Made by a program: the position numbers and the translations under genes. The notes beneath the pieces were generated by a model, which was not told the origin of the DNA, did not search any database, and saw only the letters and a program-made list of their open reading frames with translations. Shown in pieces: positions 46,454-56,323 of a DNA stretch of 64,000 bases. Origin of the DNA: Cyanobium gracile PCC 6307 (GTDB lineage Bacteria; Cyanobacteriota; Cyanobacteriia; PCC-6307; Cyanobiaceae); contig NC_019675.1 in NCBI RefSeq assembly GCF_000316515.1, positions 2,974,001 through 3,038,000 of the forward strand. The letters run 5' to 3'. Position 1 is the first letter of the stretch, and each line of letters opens with the position of its first letter.

Positions 46454-46461
46454 GCGATCGC
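46454..46461. repeat. HIP1 octamer GCGATCGC
   Basis: A perfect copy of the cyanobacterial highly iterated palindrome lies in the gap between the DUF1993 gene and the peroxiredoxin gene. Other GGCGATCGCC copies occur within genes, so it is not a local regulatory mark. Confidence 0.6.
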
Positions 46462-46504
46462 TGCTCCGGGCGGCGCGTCGTCAAGTCGTTCTTCACACAT
46501 TCAC

Positions 46505-47077
46505 ATGGCTGCCATCGAAAAGGTCCCCAGCGTCGTCTTCAAGACCCGTGTGCGCGATGAGTCCGTGCCCGGCCCCAACCCCTTCCGCTGGCAGGACCTC
46601 ACCACCGACGACATCTTCAAGGGCAAGAAGGTGGTGGTGTTCTCCCTCCCCGGTGCCTTCACCCCGACCTGCTCCTCCAACCACCTGCCCCGCTACGAGG
46701 CCCTGTACGACGAGTTCAAGGCCCTGGGTGTGGACAGCATCGTCTGCGTGTCGGTCAACGACGCCTTCGTGATGTTCCAGTGGGGCAAGCAGGTGGGCGC
46801 CGACAAGGTGTTCCTGCTGCCCGACGGCAACGGTGAGTTCAGCCGCAAGATGGGCATGCTCGTCGAGAAGGACAACCTGGGCTTCGGTGCCCGTTCCTGG
46901 CGCTACTCAATGCTCGTCAATGACGGCACCATCGAGAAGCTGTTCGCGGAGCCCGGCCTCGAGGACAACTGCCCCACCGATCCCTTCGAGTGCTCCGACG
47001 CCGACACGATGCTCGCTTACCTGAAGGGCACCGCCCCCGCCGGCGTCTGCGCCCCCAGCCGCGAGTTCGTCGGCTGA
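46505..47077 (+). CDS. Peroxiredoxin, Prx5/PrxII type
   Basis: The 190-residue protein reduces hydroperoxides. The peroxidatic Cys is in [23 protein letters not shown], and [14 protein letters not shown] is a Prx5-type segment. Compared with short PrxII forms it has extra Cys residues near the C-terminus ([19 protein letters not shown]). ATG at 46505 follows a promoter-rich AT-richer gap and the gene is followed by a terminator. Confidence 0.92.
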   Translation: MAAIEKVPSVVFKTRVRDESVPGPNPFRWQDLTTDDIFKGKKVVVFSLPGAFTPTCSSNHLPRYEALYDEFKALGVDSIVCVSVNDAFVMFQWGKQVGADKVFLLPDGNGEFSRKMGMLVEKDNLGFGARSWRYSMLVNDGTIEKLFAEPGLEDNCPTDPFECSDADTMLAYLKGTAPAGVCAPSREFVG

Positions 47078-47101
47078 GGCCTCACCTCAGCTGAGCGCCT
47101 T

Positions 47102-47132
47102 ACCCCCGTTCCGTCCGCGGATCGGGGGTTTT
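47102..47132 (+). terminator. Rho-independent terminator after the peroxiredoxin gene
   Basis: Arms CCCCCG (47103-47108) and CGGGGG (47123-47128) are followed by TTTT and a T-rich tract, 25 bp after the stop codon. Confidence 0.8.
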
Positions 47133-47216
47133 CTCGTTTCGGGAGAATGTCCCACCGGCGTCGCCTCGCCAGCATGGGCCCATCGGACGACGTCGGGCGA
47201 CGCGGTGGGTCAGGCG

Positions 47217-48434
47217 ATGAGCGAGACGTTGAGCGGGTCGGTGGACGACGGGGTGAGCAGCGGCACCACCAGCTTCCGTTTCCGGCCCGTCGGCCCCGGT
47301 CGGTTCTTCGTGGCAGGGTTCCTCTCGCTGTGGCTCTGCGGCTGGCTGGCGGGGGAGGTGTTCGCCCTCTGGGCTCTCTGGAGGATCCTGGCCGCGTTTC
47401 TGGCCAGCGGTGAAGGGCCCCTGCCGGTGGCCCTGTTCCTGCTGGTGTGGCTGGGCCTCTGGAGTGTGGGGGGCATTGTCGCCCTGCGGGAGGTGCTGCG
47501 GGCCCTCTGGTCGGAGGACCGGCTGACCGTCTCGGCGGACGGGGAGCTGGAGCGCCTGGTGCAGCGGGGCCCCTTCCGCCGTCGCCGGGCCCTGAGCGGC
47601 CGGGAGATCCGTTGCTTCCAGGTGCGCGCGGCGGGTGTCGGCGCTGGGCCCCTGGTGGCCGAGCTGCCCGGACGCAGCATCGAGATCACCCGGCTCGGCA
47701 GCCTGCGGCAGCGGCGGGAGGCGGCCGATCAGCTCAACCGCCGGCTCGGCCTTCGCCCCCTCCCCGAGGACCCGGCCCCGGCCCCGGGCCCGCACCAGAT
47801 CCCGGCGGCGGCGGTTCTGCCGGCGGGCTGGCAGGAGCTCACCCCCTCCTTCGGCAGTCCGCTACTGGTGCCCGACCTGGCCCTGCGGCGGCAGCAGCGC
47901 CTGGTGATGGGCCTGGTCAACCTGGTGCTGTGGGGGTTGCTGGCCCTGCTGCTGCAGAACGGCCGCGCCGGGCCGGGGTTCTGGGCCCTGGGGGTTCCGT
48001 TGGCGCTGGTGGCCCTGGCCGGCGGATGGGGCCTGCTGTGGCTGGCCTTGGGGCGCCTGGAGTGGCGGCTGGAGCCACGGGTCCTGGTGCTGCAGCGCCG
48101 TTTCGGCAACCGCCTGCGCACCCTGGGGGAAGCGCGGGCCCTGGAGCTGGTCGAGCGGGTCGACTCCGATGGCGACCGCTCCTACCGGCTGCAGGGCACC
48201 CGGCCCCCCGATCCGCCCCTGCGGGTGGAGGACCACGCCAGCGATCCCACCTCCCTGCGCCACCTGGGGGCCTGGCTGGCGGCGCGCTCCCGGGTGCCCT
48301 TCGAGGACCGGGTGCCCAGCGAGGAGCAGCGGCGGCAGCAGCGCGCCGAGATGGAGCGGCTCCGTCAGCAGCTGGCCGGCTCCGGACGTTTCGGGCGCTG
48401 GGCGGCCCGGCAGCTGGAGGGGCCGGATGCCTGA
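47217..48434 (+). CDS. Hypothetical membrane protein, about 405 residues
   Basis: The protein has hydrophobic segments near residues 32-55 and 70-92 (FLSLWLCGWLAGEVFALWALW; LFLLVWLGLWSVGGIVAL) and again in the middle (LVMGLVNLVLWGLLALLL; LALVALAGGWGLLWLAL), each pair followed by a soluble, basic domain of similar outline. This suggests an internal duplication of a two-helix-plus-domain unit. No family name comes to mind. The start is ATG at 47217 or GTG at 47205. The rest of the cytoplasmic C-terminus is Arg/Glu-rich. Confidence 0.65.
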   Translation: MSETLSGSVDDGVSSGTTSFRFRPVGPGRFFVAGFLSLWLCGWLAGEVFALWALWRILAAFLASGEGPLPVALFLLVWLGLWSVGGIVALREVLRALWSEDRLTVSADGELERLVQRGPFRRRRALSGREIRCFQVRAAGVGAGPLVAELPGRSIEITRLGSLRQRREAADQLNRRLGLRPLPEDPAPAPGPHQIPAAAVLPAGWQELTPSFGSPLLVPDLALRRQQRLVMGLVNLVLWGLLALLLQNGRAGPGFWALGVPLALVALAGGWGLLWLALGRLEWRLEPRVLVLQRRFGNRLRTLGEARALELVERVDSDGDRSYRLQGTRPPDPPLRVEDHASDPTSLRHLGAWLAARSRVPFEDRVPSEEQRRQQRAEMERLRQQLAGSGRFGRWAARQLEGPDA

Positions 48435-48659
48435 TGGGCCTGGATCCTGTGCTGCTGGACCACCCGTTGGCACCAACATCTGCCGGGGATCGATCGCTTC
48501 TGCCGGCGCCAACGCCGATCCCGTGACGCTGCCTGAAGCAGGAACATCACATAGCATTGTTGGAGTGATTCCTTGAGATTTACCGCAGAAGTGCTTCTTC
48601 AACACAGCGCTTCTGCTTTGGATCTGCATCACGCCCCATGGAGATGGTGAACGGTTTCG
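48435..48659. other. 225-bp gap with a small inverted repeat before the PAS-GGDEF-EAL gene
   Basis: This AT-richer gap holds arms GCAGAAG (48585-48591) and CTTCTGC (48610-48616). It may be part of the leader or act as a weak terminator. No gene is seen. Confidence 0.4.
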
Positions 48660-50834
48660 ATGGGTTTTTCCGATACGTTTCCCTTTTTGCATCCGGTTTC
48701 CCGGCAGAGAAACCACAAAAAGGTGATCAGCAATACCGCTGGTGATTGCGAACCCCTCCTGGAGGGGTTGACGCTCATGCCGGAGGACCCGGCACTCTCC
48801 CTTCCCGAGCCTCCCCCGCCGGCTGCGGGCGCGCCGGCCGGGGGTCAGCCGGTCCTCGATGCCCTGCCGGATCCGTTTCTGCTGTTGCGGCCCGAGAGAG
48901 GTGTCGCCGGCACCATCACGGATTTCATCTGCACCTATGCCAACGGGGAGGCCTGCCGCCTCCATGGCCACCAGCCGGAGCGGATCGTGGGGGCGCGGCT
49001 GCGGGATCTCCATCCGTCCCACTGCGCCGGCGACCTGTTCGAGCACGGCCTCCGGGCCTTCGAGGCGGGCCAGACCGTGGCGGTCCCCGCCCCCGGTCGC
49101 CCGGGGGAGGCCCCGGGGGCGCCCCGTGCCCTGCGTCTGTTTCCCGCGGGCGGTTGGCTCTGCTGCCTCTGGAGCGGGGCGAGCGAACCGGCCGATCTGC
49201 GCCGGCGGCTCTCGGAGCTGGAGCGGCGCCATCACCTGCTGGCCGGCCATGCCTCCGATCTGGTGATCGAAGTGGACGCCGATCACCGGATTCTCTGGGT
49301 CTCGGAATCGGTTCAGAAGCTCCTGGGCTGGTCACCCCCCGCCCTGGTCGGCCGACCCGCCATGGCCTTCGTCCACAGCGACGACCGCTGCCGGGCCCTG
49401 CGCACCGGCCTCGGTCCGCGCGACCGGGGCCGTTTCGAGGGCGAGCTGCGGATCCGCCGTGCCGATGACGGCTGGTGCTCGATGGGGGGCAGCGTCCGGC
49501 CGGCACCGGAGGGGAGCGGCGGTGCCTGGGTGCTCTGCCTCCGCGACATCCAGGACCGGGTGACAATCCGCGCCGAGCTCGACCACAGCCAGCACCACGA
49601 CACCGTCACCGGCCTGGCTGTCCGCCATGTCGCCCTGGGGCGGATCCGCGAGGCCCTCGATCGCCAGGCGGGCACCGGTTCGATGCTGGCGGTGCTCAGC
49701 ATCGGCGTGGACGGCCTCACCCCGGTGAACGATGCCCTCACCCATGCCGGCGGCGACCAGCTGATCGCTTTCCTGGCGGGGAGGATCGTCCGAGCGATCG
49801 GCGAGCCCGACCGGGTGGGCCGTGGCACCGGCGACGAGTTCATCGTCCTACTGAGCGATCTGGCGTCCGCGGCCGAGGCCGCCCACAGGGCCGAGCGGAT
49901 CCTCACGGCCTGCCGGGCGCCGATCACCATCGGTGGCCAGCCTATCGATCCCACCGTGAGCATCGGCATCGCCACCTCCGCCGCCGGTGCCCTCCCTGAC
50001 GAGCTGCTGCGGGACGCCAGCCTCGCCATGCGTCAGGCCAAGGCCCGGGGCCGCAACTGCTTCGCCCTGCTCGACGACGCCCTGGCCACCGAGGCCCATA
50101 CGCGTCTGCTGTTTGCAGCCGAGATCCAGCGGGGGCTGGTGATGGAGGAGTTCGCCGCCTGGTTCATGCCGATCGTCTGCTTCGAGACCGGCGAGGTCAC
50201 CGGCTACGAGGCCCTGGCCCGCTGGGTGCGGCCCGATGGCATCGAGGTCGGTCCCGCCGAGTTCCTGCCCTGCGCCGAGCGCCGCGGCCTGATCGTCCGG
50301 ATCGACCGGCTGGTGCTGCGGCAGGCCCTGGTGACCCTCTCCCGGCTGCCCGATGAGCTCACCATGGCGGTGAACGTGTCGGCGGCCACCCTCGCCCAGC
50401 CCGATCACCCCCAGTTGGTGGCTGAGGCTCTCGAGGCCGCCGGGGTGAGCCCGGAACGACTGCACCTGGAGGTCACCGAGACGGCCCTGGTCACCGTCAC
50501 CGAACGGATCCGGCAGCAGATACAGCAGCTCGCCGGCCGTGGGATCCGCTGGTACGTGGATGATTTCGGCACCGGCTACTCCTCGATCAGCCATCTCCGC
50601 GACCTGCCCATCGCCGGTCTGAAGCTGGACCGGTCCTTCACCAGTGCCATGCGGGCGAAGGACACCAAGACCCTGAGGCTGTCCCAGGCGCTGGTGGGGG
50701 TGGCCGAAGGCCTGGAGCTCGACACCGTCGCCGAGGGGGTGGAAACGATCGAGGAAGCCCGTCTGCTCACCTCCCAGGGCTGGCTGCACGGTCAGGGCTG
50801 GTTCTACGGCAAGGCGGCTCCCCTGGAGCCGTAG
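48660..50834 (+). CDS. PAS-GGDEF-EAL cyclic-di-GMP signalling protein
   Basis: The 724-residue protein has one or two PAS-like input segments (about residues 60-180 and 195-305, with the second starting LVIEVDADHRILWVSESVQKLLGW), a diguanylate-cyclase-like domain (about 320-460), and a C-terminal EAL phosphodiesterase domain (about 480-724). The GGDEF motif is TGDEF (390-394), a substitution of the first Gly, while the EAL domain keeps YEALARW (E517-A-L519), NVSAATL, VTETALV and DDFGTGYSS. It therefore looks more likely to be a c-di-GMP phosphodiesterase. No signal or membrane segment is seen. It is convergent with pyrF. Confidence 0.87.
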   Translation: MGFSDTFPFLHPVSRQRNHKKVISNTAGDCEPLLEGLTLMPEDPALSLPEPPPPAAGAPAGGQPVLDALPDPFLLLRPERGVAGTITDFICTYANGEACRLHGHQPERIVGARLRDLHPSHCAGDLFEHGLRAFEAGQTVAVPAPGRPGEAPGAPRALRLFPAGGWLCCLWSGASEPADLRRRLSELERRHHLLAGHASDLVIEVDADHRILWVSESVQKLLGWSPPALVGRPAMAFVHSDDRCRALRTGLGPRDRGRFEGELRIRRADDGWCSMGGSVRPAPEGSGGAWVLCLRDIQDRVTIRAELDHSQHHDTVTGLAVRHVALGRIREALDRQAGTGSMLAVLSIGVDGLTPVNDALTHAGGDQLIAFLAGRIVRAIGEPDRVGRGTGDEFIVLLSDLASAAEAAHRAERILTACRAPITIGGQPIDPTVSIGIATSAAGALPDELLRDASLAMRQAKARGRNCFALLDDALATEAHTRLLFAAEIQRGLVMEEFAAWFMPIVCFETGEVTGYEALARWVRPDGIEVGPAEFLPCAERRGLIVRIDRLVLRQALVTLSRLPDELTMAVNVSAATLAQPDHPQLVAEALEAAGVSPERLHLEVTETALVTVTERIRQQIQQLAGRGIRWYVDDFGTGYSSISHLRDLPIAGLKLDRSFTSAMRAKDTKTLRLSQALVGVAEGLELDTVAEGVETIEEARLLTSQGWLHGQGWFYGKAAPLEP

Positions 50835-50843
50835 GCGGCCGCT

Positions 50844-51596
50844 TCAGTTCAGTTCGGCGCAGCAGGCTGCGAAGGCCGCCGCCGGATCGGCGGCGCCGCT
50901 GATCGGGCGCCCGATCACCAGCTGGCTGGCACCCGCCGCCACCGCCTCCGCCGGTGTCATCACCCGCCGCTGATCGCCCGTGGCACTGCCGGCGGGGCGG
51001 ATCCCGGGGGTCACCAGGGTGAAGGGCCGCGGGTGGGCCGCCCGCAGCCGGGCCACCTCCAGAGGTGAGCACACCGCACCGGTGAGGCCCGCCCGCGCCG
51101 CCAGGGTCGCCAATTGGCCGGCATAGGAGTCCAGCGGCGTGTCGACCGCCAGTTCGCGGCGGAAGCGGTCGGGATCCCAGCTGGTGAGCACGGTCACCGC
51201 CAGCAGGGTGGGGGCGCCGAGGCCCTCGAGGCCAGCCCCCTCCTCGGCTGCGGCCTGGGCGGCGGCGAGGGCCTCGCTGCCGGCACAGGCATGCACGGTG
51301 ATCAGTTCGGCCCCAAGGCGGGCGGCGCTGCGGCAGGCGCCGGCCATGGTGGCGGGGATGTCGTGGAACTTCAGATCCAGGAACACCCGCAGGCCCCGCC
51401 GCCGCAGCTCCCGCACCACGGCGGGTCCGGCGGCGGTGAACAGCTCCAGGCCCACCTTCACCCAGCGCAGTTCCGGCACCGCCGTCGCCAGGGCCAGGGC
51501 CGCGTCCGCGTCGGGGCGATCGAGGGCAAGGATGATCCGCTCTGCCGGGTCAACGGTGGGCTCCACGGCCGTGGCGGGGCGCTCGGTGTCCGCCAT
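50844..51596 (-). CDS. pyrF: Orotidine 5'-phosphate decarboxylase
   Basis: PyrF makes UMP in the last step of pyrimidine synthesis. The 250-residue sequence shows [26 protein letters not shown] and the active-site [11 protein letters not shown], then [10 protein letters not shown] and [13 protein letters not shown]. Its ATG overlaps the tyrS stop as ATGA. Confidence 0.95.
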   Translation of the reverse strand: MADTERPATAVEPTVDPAERIILALDRPDADAALALATAVPELRWVKVGLELFTAAGPAVVRELRRRGLRVFLDLKFHDIPATMAGACRSAARLGAELITVHACAGSEALAAAQAAAEEGAGLEGLGAPTLLAVTVLTSWDPDRFRRELAVDTPLDSYAGQLATLAARAGLTGAVCSPLEVARLRAAHPRPFTLVTPGIRPAGSATGDQRRVMTPAEAVAAGASQLVIGRPISGAADPAAAFAACCAELN

Positions 51597-52924
51597 CAGG
51601 CCACCAGCCGCCGGAAGGTTTTCCGGCCCAGCTGCAGCACCTTGCCGGCCAGTTCCTCGGCGCTGGCGAACTCCTGGTTGGGATCGCTGAGCTTCTCGCC
51701 GTCGAGCTTGACGCCGCCCCCCTGGATCTGGCGCCGCCCCTCGCTGCTGCTGGCGCACACCTGCAGGGCGCTGAGCAGATAGAAGGCCTTGAGGGGGAAG
51801 GCCAGCCCGGCCAGGGAGGCCTCGGGGACGCTGTCCGCCTGGAGTCCGTCCCCTGCCCCACCAGCTCCAGAGAGGCCGGCGCCCACCAGTCCGGCCGCAT
51901 CGGCCTGGGCCTGCAGCGCCGCGTCGCGCCCGTGGCGGCTGGCGGTGACCTCCAGGGCCATGGCCTTCTGCCGCTCCCGGGGGTTGGTGGGCAGGGCCGC
52001 CGTGTCCAGATCGGTGAGCAGAGTGAGGTAGTCCTCCACCACCGCGTCCGGCACCTTCTCGAGCTTGGAGTACATCGACAGGGGGTCCTCCATCAGCCCC
52101 ACGGTGTTGCCGAGGCTCTTGCTCATCTTCTGCACCCCGTCGAGGCCGGGCAGGATCGGCAGCAGCAGCCCGAACTGGGGCCGCTGGCCGAAATGGCGCT
52201 GCATGTCGCGTCCCATGGCCACGTTGAACTTCTGGTCGGTGCCGCCCAGTTCCAGGTCGGCCGCGACGGCCACCGAGTCGTAGCCCTGCAGTAGGGGATA
52301 GAGGAACTCGTGCAGGCTGATGGGGGTGCCGGAGCCGTAGCGGTTGGCGAAGTCCTCCTTGGCCAGCATCTGGCCCACGGTGCTGATGCCCAGCAGCTCG
52401 ATCACCTGGGGCAGCGCCAGGCCGGCCAGCCACTCGGAGTTGCGCCGTACCTCCAGCCGGCCGGGGGTCTCGAAGTCGAGCAGGGAGCGCTCGGGGGGCT
52501 GGCCCTGACCCAGCTGGGCCAGGTAGGTGGCGGCATTGGCCTCCACCGCCGCCGCATCGAGCTGCACGCGGGTGCTGCTCTTGCCGGTGGGATCACCGAT
52601 GCGGGCTGTGAAGTCGCCGATGATCAGCACCGCCGTGTGGCCCGCGTTCTGGAAGGCCCGCAGCTTGCGGAACAGAATGCTGTGGCCGAGGTGGATGTCG
52701 CTTCCGGTGGGGTCGATGCCCAGCTTCACCCGCAGGGGCCGGCACTGGCGTTCCGCCTCCGCCAGCCGGGCCTCGAGACGCTGATCCGGGTCGGGATCCC
52801 GGCCGGCGGGGAACAGGTCGGCCATGCCCCGGGCCAGGGCGTCGGCCAGCGGCGGCAGCATGGGCGGCGGGTTCAGCGGCTCCGCCTGCTTGGCCGCCTG
52901 ATTCGCGTCCTCCGCTTCCCCCAT
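51596..52924 (-). CDS. tyrS: Tyrosyl-tRNA synthetase
   Basis: The enzyme (442 residues) charges tRNA-Tyr. Class I motifs are visible: HLGH in [16 protein letters not shown] and KMSKS in [14 protein letters not shown]. The C-terminal S4-like domain reads [20 protein letters not shown] Gly/Ala-rich insertion lies between the catalytic and S4 parts ([15 protein letters not shown]). The start ATG at 52924 ([16 protein letters not shown]) gives a longer N-terminus than usual. It is coupled with pyrF. Confidence 0.95.
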   Translation of the reverse strand: MGEAEDANQAAKQAEPLNPPPMLPPLADALARGMADLFPAGRDPDPDQRLEARLAEAERQCRPLRVKLGIDPTGSDIHLGHSILFRKLRAFQNAGHTAVLIIGDFTARIGDPTGKSSTRVQLDAAAVEANAATYLAQLGQGQPPERSLLDFETPGRLEVRRNSEWLAGLALPQVIELLGISTVGQMLAKEDFANRYGSGTPISLHEFLYPLLQGYDSVAVAADLELGGTDQKFNVAMGRDMQRHFGQRPQFGLLLPILPGLDGVQKMSKSLGNTVGLMEDPLSMYSKLEKVPDAVVEDYLTLLTDLDTAALPTNPRERQKAMALEVTASRHGRDAALQAQADAAGLVGAGLSGAGGAGDGLQADSVPEASLAGLAFPLKAFYLLSALQVCASSSEGRRQIQGGGVKLDGEKLSDPNQEFASAEELAGKVLQLGRKTFRRLVA

Positions 52925-52979
52925 CGACACCCGCCGCCTGACTGGGGGGGATGGTAGGCAGCCGTGGTGCTCCGGTCGC

Positions 52980-54389
52980 TCAGCCCAGCAGGGCCACCAC
53001 GTCGGCCGCGGCCCGCTCGCCGCTGGCCACCGCACCCTCGAAGAAGCCCGGCCAGCGCTCCGCCACCTCCGTGCCGGCCCAGAACATCCGGCCGTGGGGC
53101 CGCAGCAGGGCATCGCCGCTGCGGGTCCACAGCCCGGGGGGCATCCAGCCGGCGAAGGCCCCACCCACAAACGGCTCCCGCGGCCAGTCCTTCTCCACAT
53201 AGTCCAGCGGCTCCAGCGCCATCGAGCCGAAATAGGCGGCCAGGTCTTCCAGCACCGCCGCCCGCCGCTGCTCGGCGTCCAGGGCCGACCAGCGCTCCTG
53301 GCGGCGGCCCGCCACGAAGGCGGCGATCACCCCCAGGCCCGTTTCGGGATCGGAGCTGTCGGCGCAGAGTTCCACCCAGGGGCGATCACCGATGCCGATG
53401 CCGGCCAGTCCGGCCTCCCGCCACCAGGGGCTCCCGTAGGCAACGAGCACCTTGGTGCAGCGGCCCATGCCCATGCCCTCCTGGAGGGCGAGCCGATCGG
53501 CCGGCAGCTCGGGCGTGAAGCGGATCGCGCCCGCCATCGCCGGCGGCATGGCCACGATCACCGCCCGGCCGTGGTAGTTGCCGTTGTCGGTGGTCACCGT
53601 GATGGCGCCCTCCGGATCGGGGCCGGAAAAATCTTCGGGCTGCTCGATGGACCGCACGGGTTCCCCGAGCACCAGGGCATCCCCCAGCTCTCTGGCCAGC
53701 AGCGCCGGCAGCTGGCCGGCACCGCCGTGGATCAGCTCCTCCTCGGGGTGGTCGCCCTGGGGTGCCGTGCGCTGGCCCCAGGCCACATGCAGCAGCGACA
53801 CCTGGTCCGGCTCCGCCGGCCCGAGAAAACCGACGGCTCGGCAGAAATAGGCGAAGTACCAGGCGGCGAAGGGGGTGTGGGTGTGGGCCTCGATCCAGTC
53901 CTGGAAGCTCAGCCGGTCGAGGGCGGCGGCGTCGGGATGGTGATGGGGATGGCCCTCAGGCAGGGACGCCACCAGATCCTGGAAGCGCCCGAGGGCCTGC
54001 ATCGCGTCCTCCCAGTCCGCGCTGGGCACCGAGGGCGGCTGCCCCTCCGGAAACCCCTGGAAGAAACCGCTGAAGGTGCAGCGATGGGATCCGAAGCAGA
54101 GGACGGTCTCACCGTCGTGGGGGGAGGGGAACCGGCGCAGGCCCCGCTCCTCGAGCAGGGAGCGGAAGCGGGAGTGGGTGGCTCCCACCCACTGACCGCC
54201 CAGGTCGATCCAGGCGGCAGGCCGGGCCCCGGCCGGCCCGGCCCCCTCCAGCTGCAGGGGCGCCCGCACCATGCGGCCCCCCACGGCCGGCGCCGCCTCG
54301 ATCACCTGCACCGACAGGCCGGCCCTGCGCAGCTCCCTGGCGGCCACCAGTCCGGCCAGTCCCGCTCCGACGACGATGACGTCCTGCAC
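52980..54389 (-). CDS. FAD-dependent amine oxidase family protein
   Basis: The 469-residue flavoprotein begins with the dinucleotide fold [21 protein letters not shown] and [10 protein letters not shown]. The C-terminus has [29 protein letters not shown], typical of monoamine/L-amino acid oxidases. The likely reaction is oxidative deamination, with H2O2 release. The start is GTG at 54389. Its substrate is not clear from sequence. It lies 55 bp from tyrS on the same strand. Confidence 0.9.
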   Translation of the reverse strand: MQDVIVVGAGLAGLVAARELRRAGLSVQVIEAAPAVGGRMVRAPLQLEGAGPAGARPAAWIDLGGQWVGATHSRFRSLLEERGLRRFPSPHDGETVLCFGSHRCTFSGFFQGFPEGQPPSVPSADWEDAMQALGRFQDLVASLPEGHPHHHPDAAALDRLSFQDWIEAHTHTPFAAWYFAYFCRAVGFLGPAEPDQVSLLHVAWGQRTAPQGDHPEEELIHGGAGQLPALLARELGDALVLGEPVRSIEQPEDFSGPDPEGAITVTTDNGNYHGRAVIVAMPPAMAGAIRFTPELPADRLALQEGMGMGRCTKVLVAYGSPWWREAGLAGIGIGDRPWVELCADSSDPETGLGVIAAFVAGRRQERWSALDAEQRRAAVLEDLAAYFGSMALEPLDYVEKDWPREPFVGGAFAGWMPPGLWTRSGDALLRPHGRMFWAGTEVAERWPGFFEGAVASGERAAADVVALLG

Positions 54390-54395
54390 GCCGGA

Positions 54396-54719
54396 TCAGC
54401 CAGCCGCGTCGAGCTGGCCCTTCATGCGCTCGAGGGTGAGGGTCATCTGCTCGAACATCTTTTCCGGGGTGAGGCCGAACTGGCTGAGCTGGGTGCGCAG
54501 CTGTTGGACGGTGAGCTTGGCCTGGAAGTCCTCGGAGAGTTCGAAGCGCTTCATGAACACCTGATAGCGCTCCATCATCTCCTCCATCCGCTCGATGTAC
54601 AGCTTCTTGCCCTCGCGATCGAACTTGCCGTATTCACTGCCCAGCTGCATCAGCTGCTGGTAATCACTGAACAGCCGCTTCGCTTCGTCCTGGACGATCT
54701 CGGAGTCGAAGAAAGCCAT
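54396..54719 (-). CDS. DUF1825 protein
   Basis: The 107-residue helical protein begins MAFFDSEIVQDEAKRLFSDYQQLMQLGSEYGKF and matches DUF1825, conserved across cyanobacteria with unknown role. It is charged and soluble. It lies 6 bp from the amine oxidase start on the same strand. Confidence 0.9.
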   Translation of the reverse strand: MAFFDSEIVQDEAKRLFSDYQQLMQLGSEYGKFDREGKKLYIERMEEMMERYQVFMKRFELSEDFQAKLTVQQLRTQLSQFGLTPEKMFEQMTLTLERMKGQLDAAG

Positions 54720-54895
54720 GGGGACGTCCGCTCCGGACTGCTGGAGACATCGATTCTGCAGAGACCGGGTACCCCTGGGGAGTGCGGATCCACGTATTGG
54801 CGGCCATGGCCTGCAATGAAAGATACTGAAATTTCGATGAAATTTTGGTGAAAGTAGGTCGATCAATCAGCAGGGCGGCCTCGCCCTGTGTTCCC

Positions 54896-55603
54896 GTGGA
54901 CCTCACCCCCCTGCTGCCCCAGGTGCGTGCCGATGTCGCCCAGGGACTGCTTCTGCTGTCAGGGGTCCGGCTGGTCCTCTGCCTGGGCAGTCGGTCCCAG
55001 GTCGCCCTGCTCATGGGGACCCCGGCCCGGGTCCTGGCTGCCGCCACCACCGCCGCCGAGGGGCTGGCCCTGGTGCGCCAGCATCAACCCTCGCTGCTCC
55101 TGGTCAGCGACCGCTTGGAGAAGGGCTGTGGCGTCGACCTGGTGGTGCAGATCAAGGAGCGCCACCCCGAGGTCCGCACCCTGCTGTTGGTGTCCCAGGA
55201 GCATCGCCTCGCCCGGATCCGGCAGGCCCTGCAGGCGGGCTGCGACGGCATCGTGGCGGAGTCGCGCCTGCTCCATGGCTCCGGCCTGCAGGCCCTGCAC
55301 ACCGTGCTCAGCGGCGGCCTGTACCTCGACCGCGGCCTGGTGGGGGCGGTCCTGGCGGACCAGGAGCCCGGCGGCGACGCCGCCGAGCCGCTCAGTGCCC
55401 GGGAGCGGCAGGTGCTCGACCGGGTGGTGCACGGCCTGACCAATCACGAGATCGCAGGCGAGCTGATGGTCTCGGTCGACACCGTCAAGACCCACGTGCG
55501 CAACGTGCTGCTCAAGCTGCGGGTCCGGGGCCGCATCCAGGCGGTGGTCATCGGTCTGCAGCTGGGCCTGGTCGACTGGCCCCGACCGGGAGGCACCCGC
55601 TAG
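54896..55603 (+). CDS. LuxR-type response regulator with degenerate receiver domain
   Basis: The protein (about 235 residues) has an N-terminal receiver-like region (PSLLLVSDRLEKGCGVDLVVQIK in the position of the phospho-acceptor strand) and a C-terminal LuxR helix-turn-helix (LSARERQVLDRVVHGLTNHEIAGELMVSVDTVKTHVRNVLLKL). The receiver keeps an Asp in VSD but lacks the full acidic pocket, so phosphorylation is doubtful. The start is uncertain: GTG at 54896 (MDLTPLLPQV) is preferred to TTG/GTG at 54845-54848. An AT-rich promoter region precedes it. Confidence 0.82.
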   Translation: MDLTPLLPQVRADVAQGLLLLSGVRLVLCLGSRSQVALLMGTPARVLAAATTAAEGLALVRQHQPSLLLVSDRLEKGCGVDLVVQIKERHPEVRTLLLVSQEHRLARIRQALQAGCDGIVAESRLLHGSGLQALHTVLSGGLYLDRGLVGAVLADQEPGGDAAEPLSARERQVLDRVVHGLTNHEIAGELMVSVDTVKTHVRNVLLKLRVRGRIQAVVIGLQLGLVDWPRPGGTR

Positions 55604-55636
55604 CTTCAGGTCCGACGTGCGCGCGCTCGGGCCTCC

Positions 55637-56323
55637 ATGGCAGGACGCCACTGGCTGGATCCGCTGGCCCGCCGCCTGCTGGAGGCCACCGGCCAGCTGC
55701 CGCCTCTGCCGCCGCCGCAGCCAGGGGCCGTCGGGACTGGCATCGCCGGGATGGGGGCCGAGGAGGCCGTCGAACGGGAACTGCTCGCCCTCAAGCTGGC
55801 CCTGAACCCGGCGTTGCGGTTCCGGGATGGGGCCGAGGTGCGCCAGGCGGCCGCCCTGGGCTGGAGCCTCGAGGTCAACCTCGCCGAGGCCGGCGACTGG
55901 CTGCGGCTGCCCGGCTGCCCGCCTGAGCTGGTGGACCGGCTGATCCGGCTTCAGGGCGAGGGTCACCAGTGGTCAGGCCCCGGGGATCTGGCCGCCGGGC
56001 TCCAGGTGTCCTCTGCCCAGGTGGGGATCTGGCTGCCGGTGCTGCGCTTCCGGCGCCGGGGCCGGCCCAGGTCTGCACCCCTGCCGCCGCCGCTGGCGAT
56101 CAACCAGGCGTCCGAACGGCTGCTGCAGGAGCGGCTCGGCCTGGGGCCGGAGCGCTGCCGCTGGCTGCTGCAGGAGCGGGCCCGGCAGCCCTTCCGGGAC
56201 CTGGCCGATCTCCAGCATCGCCTGGAGATTTCCCCTGAGCAGGTGGAGCGCTGGATCGGCCGGTTCCGCTACGACGCCGCCCCGGGGCCGGTGCTGCCGC
56301 CGGCCCGGAGGCGGGCCCGATGA
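55637..56323 (+). CDS. Helix-hairpin-helix (ComEA-like) domain protein
   Basis: The 228-residue product contains two helix-hairpin-helix-like segments: LEVNLAEAGDWLRLPGCPPELVDRLIRLQ and AINQASERLLQERLGLGPERCRWLLQERARQPFRDLADL. These are non-specific DNA-binding motifs. The two ends are low-complexity and basic. No signal peptide is seen, unlike secreted ComEA. It overlaps the GIY-YIG-like gene as ATGA, which suggests a joint DNA-related role. Confidence 0.75.
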   Translation: MAGRHWLDPLARRLLEATGQLPPLPPPQPGAVGTGIAGMGAEEAVERELLALKLALNPALRFRDGAEVRQAAALGWSLEVNLAEAGDWLRLPGCPPELVDRLIRLQGEGHQWSGPGDLAAGLQVSSAQVGIWLPVLRFRRRGRPRSAPLPPPLAINQASERLLQERLGLGPERCRWLLQERARQPFRDLADLQHRLEISPEQVERWIGRFRYDAAPGPVLPPARRRAR

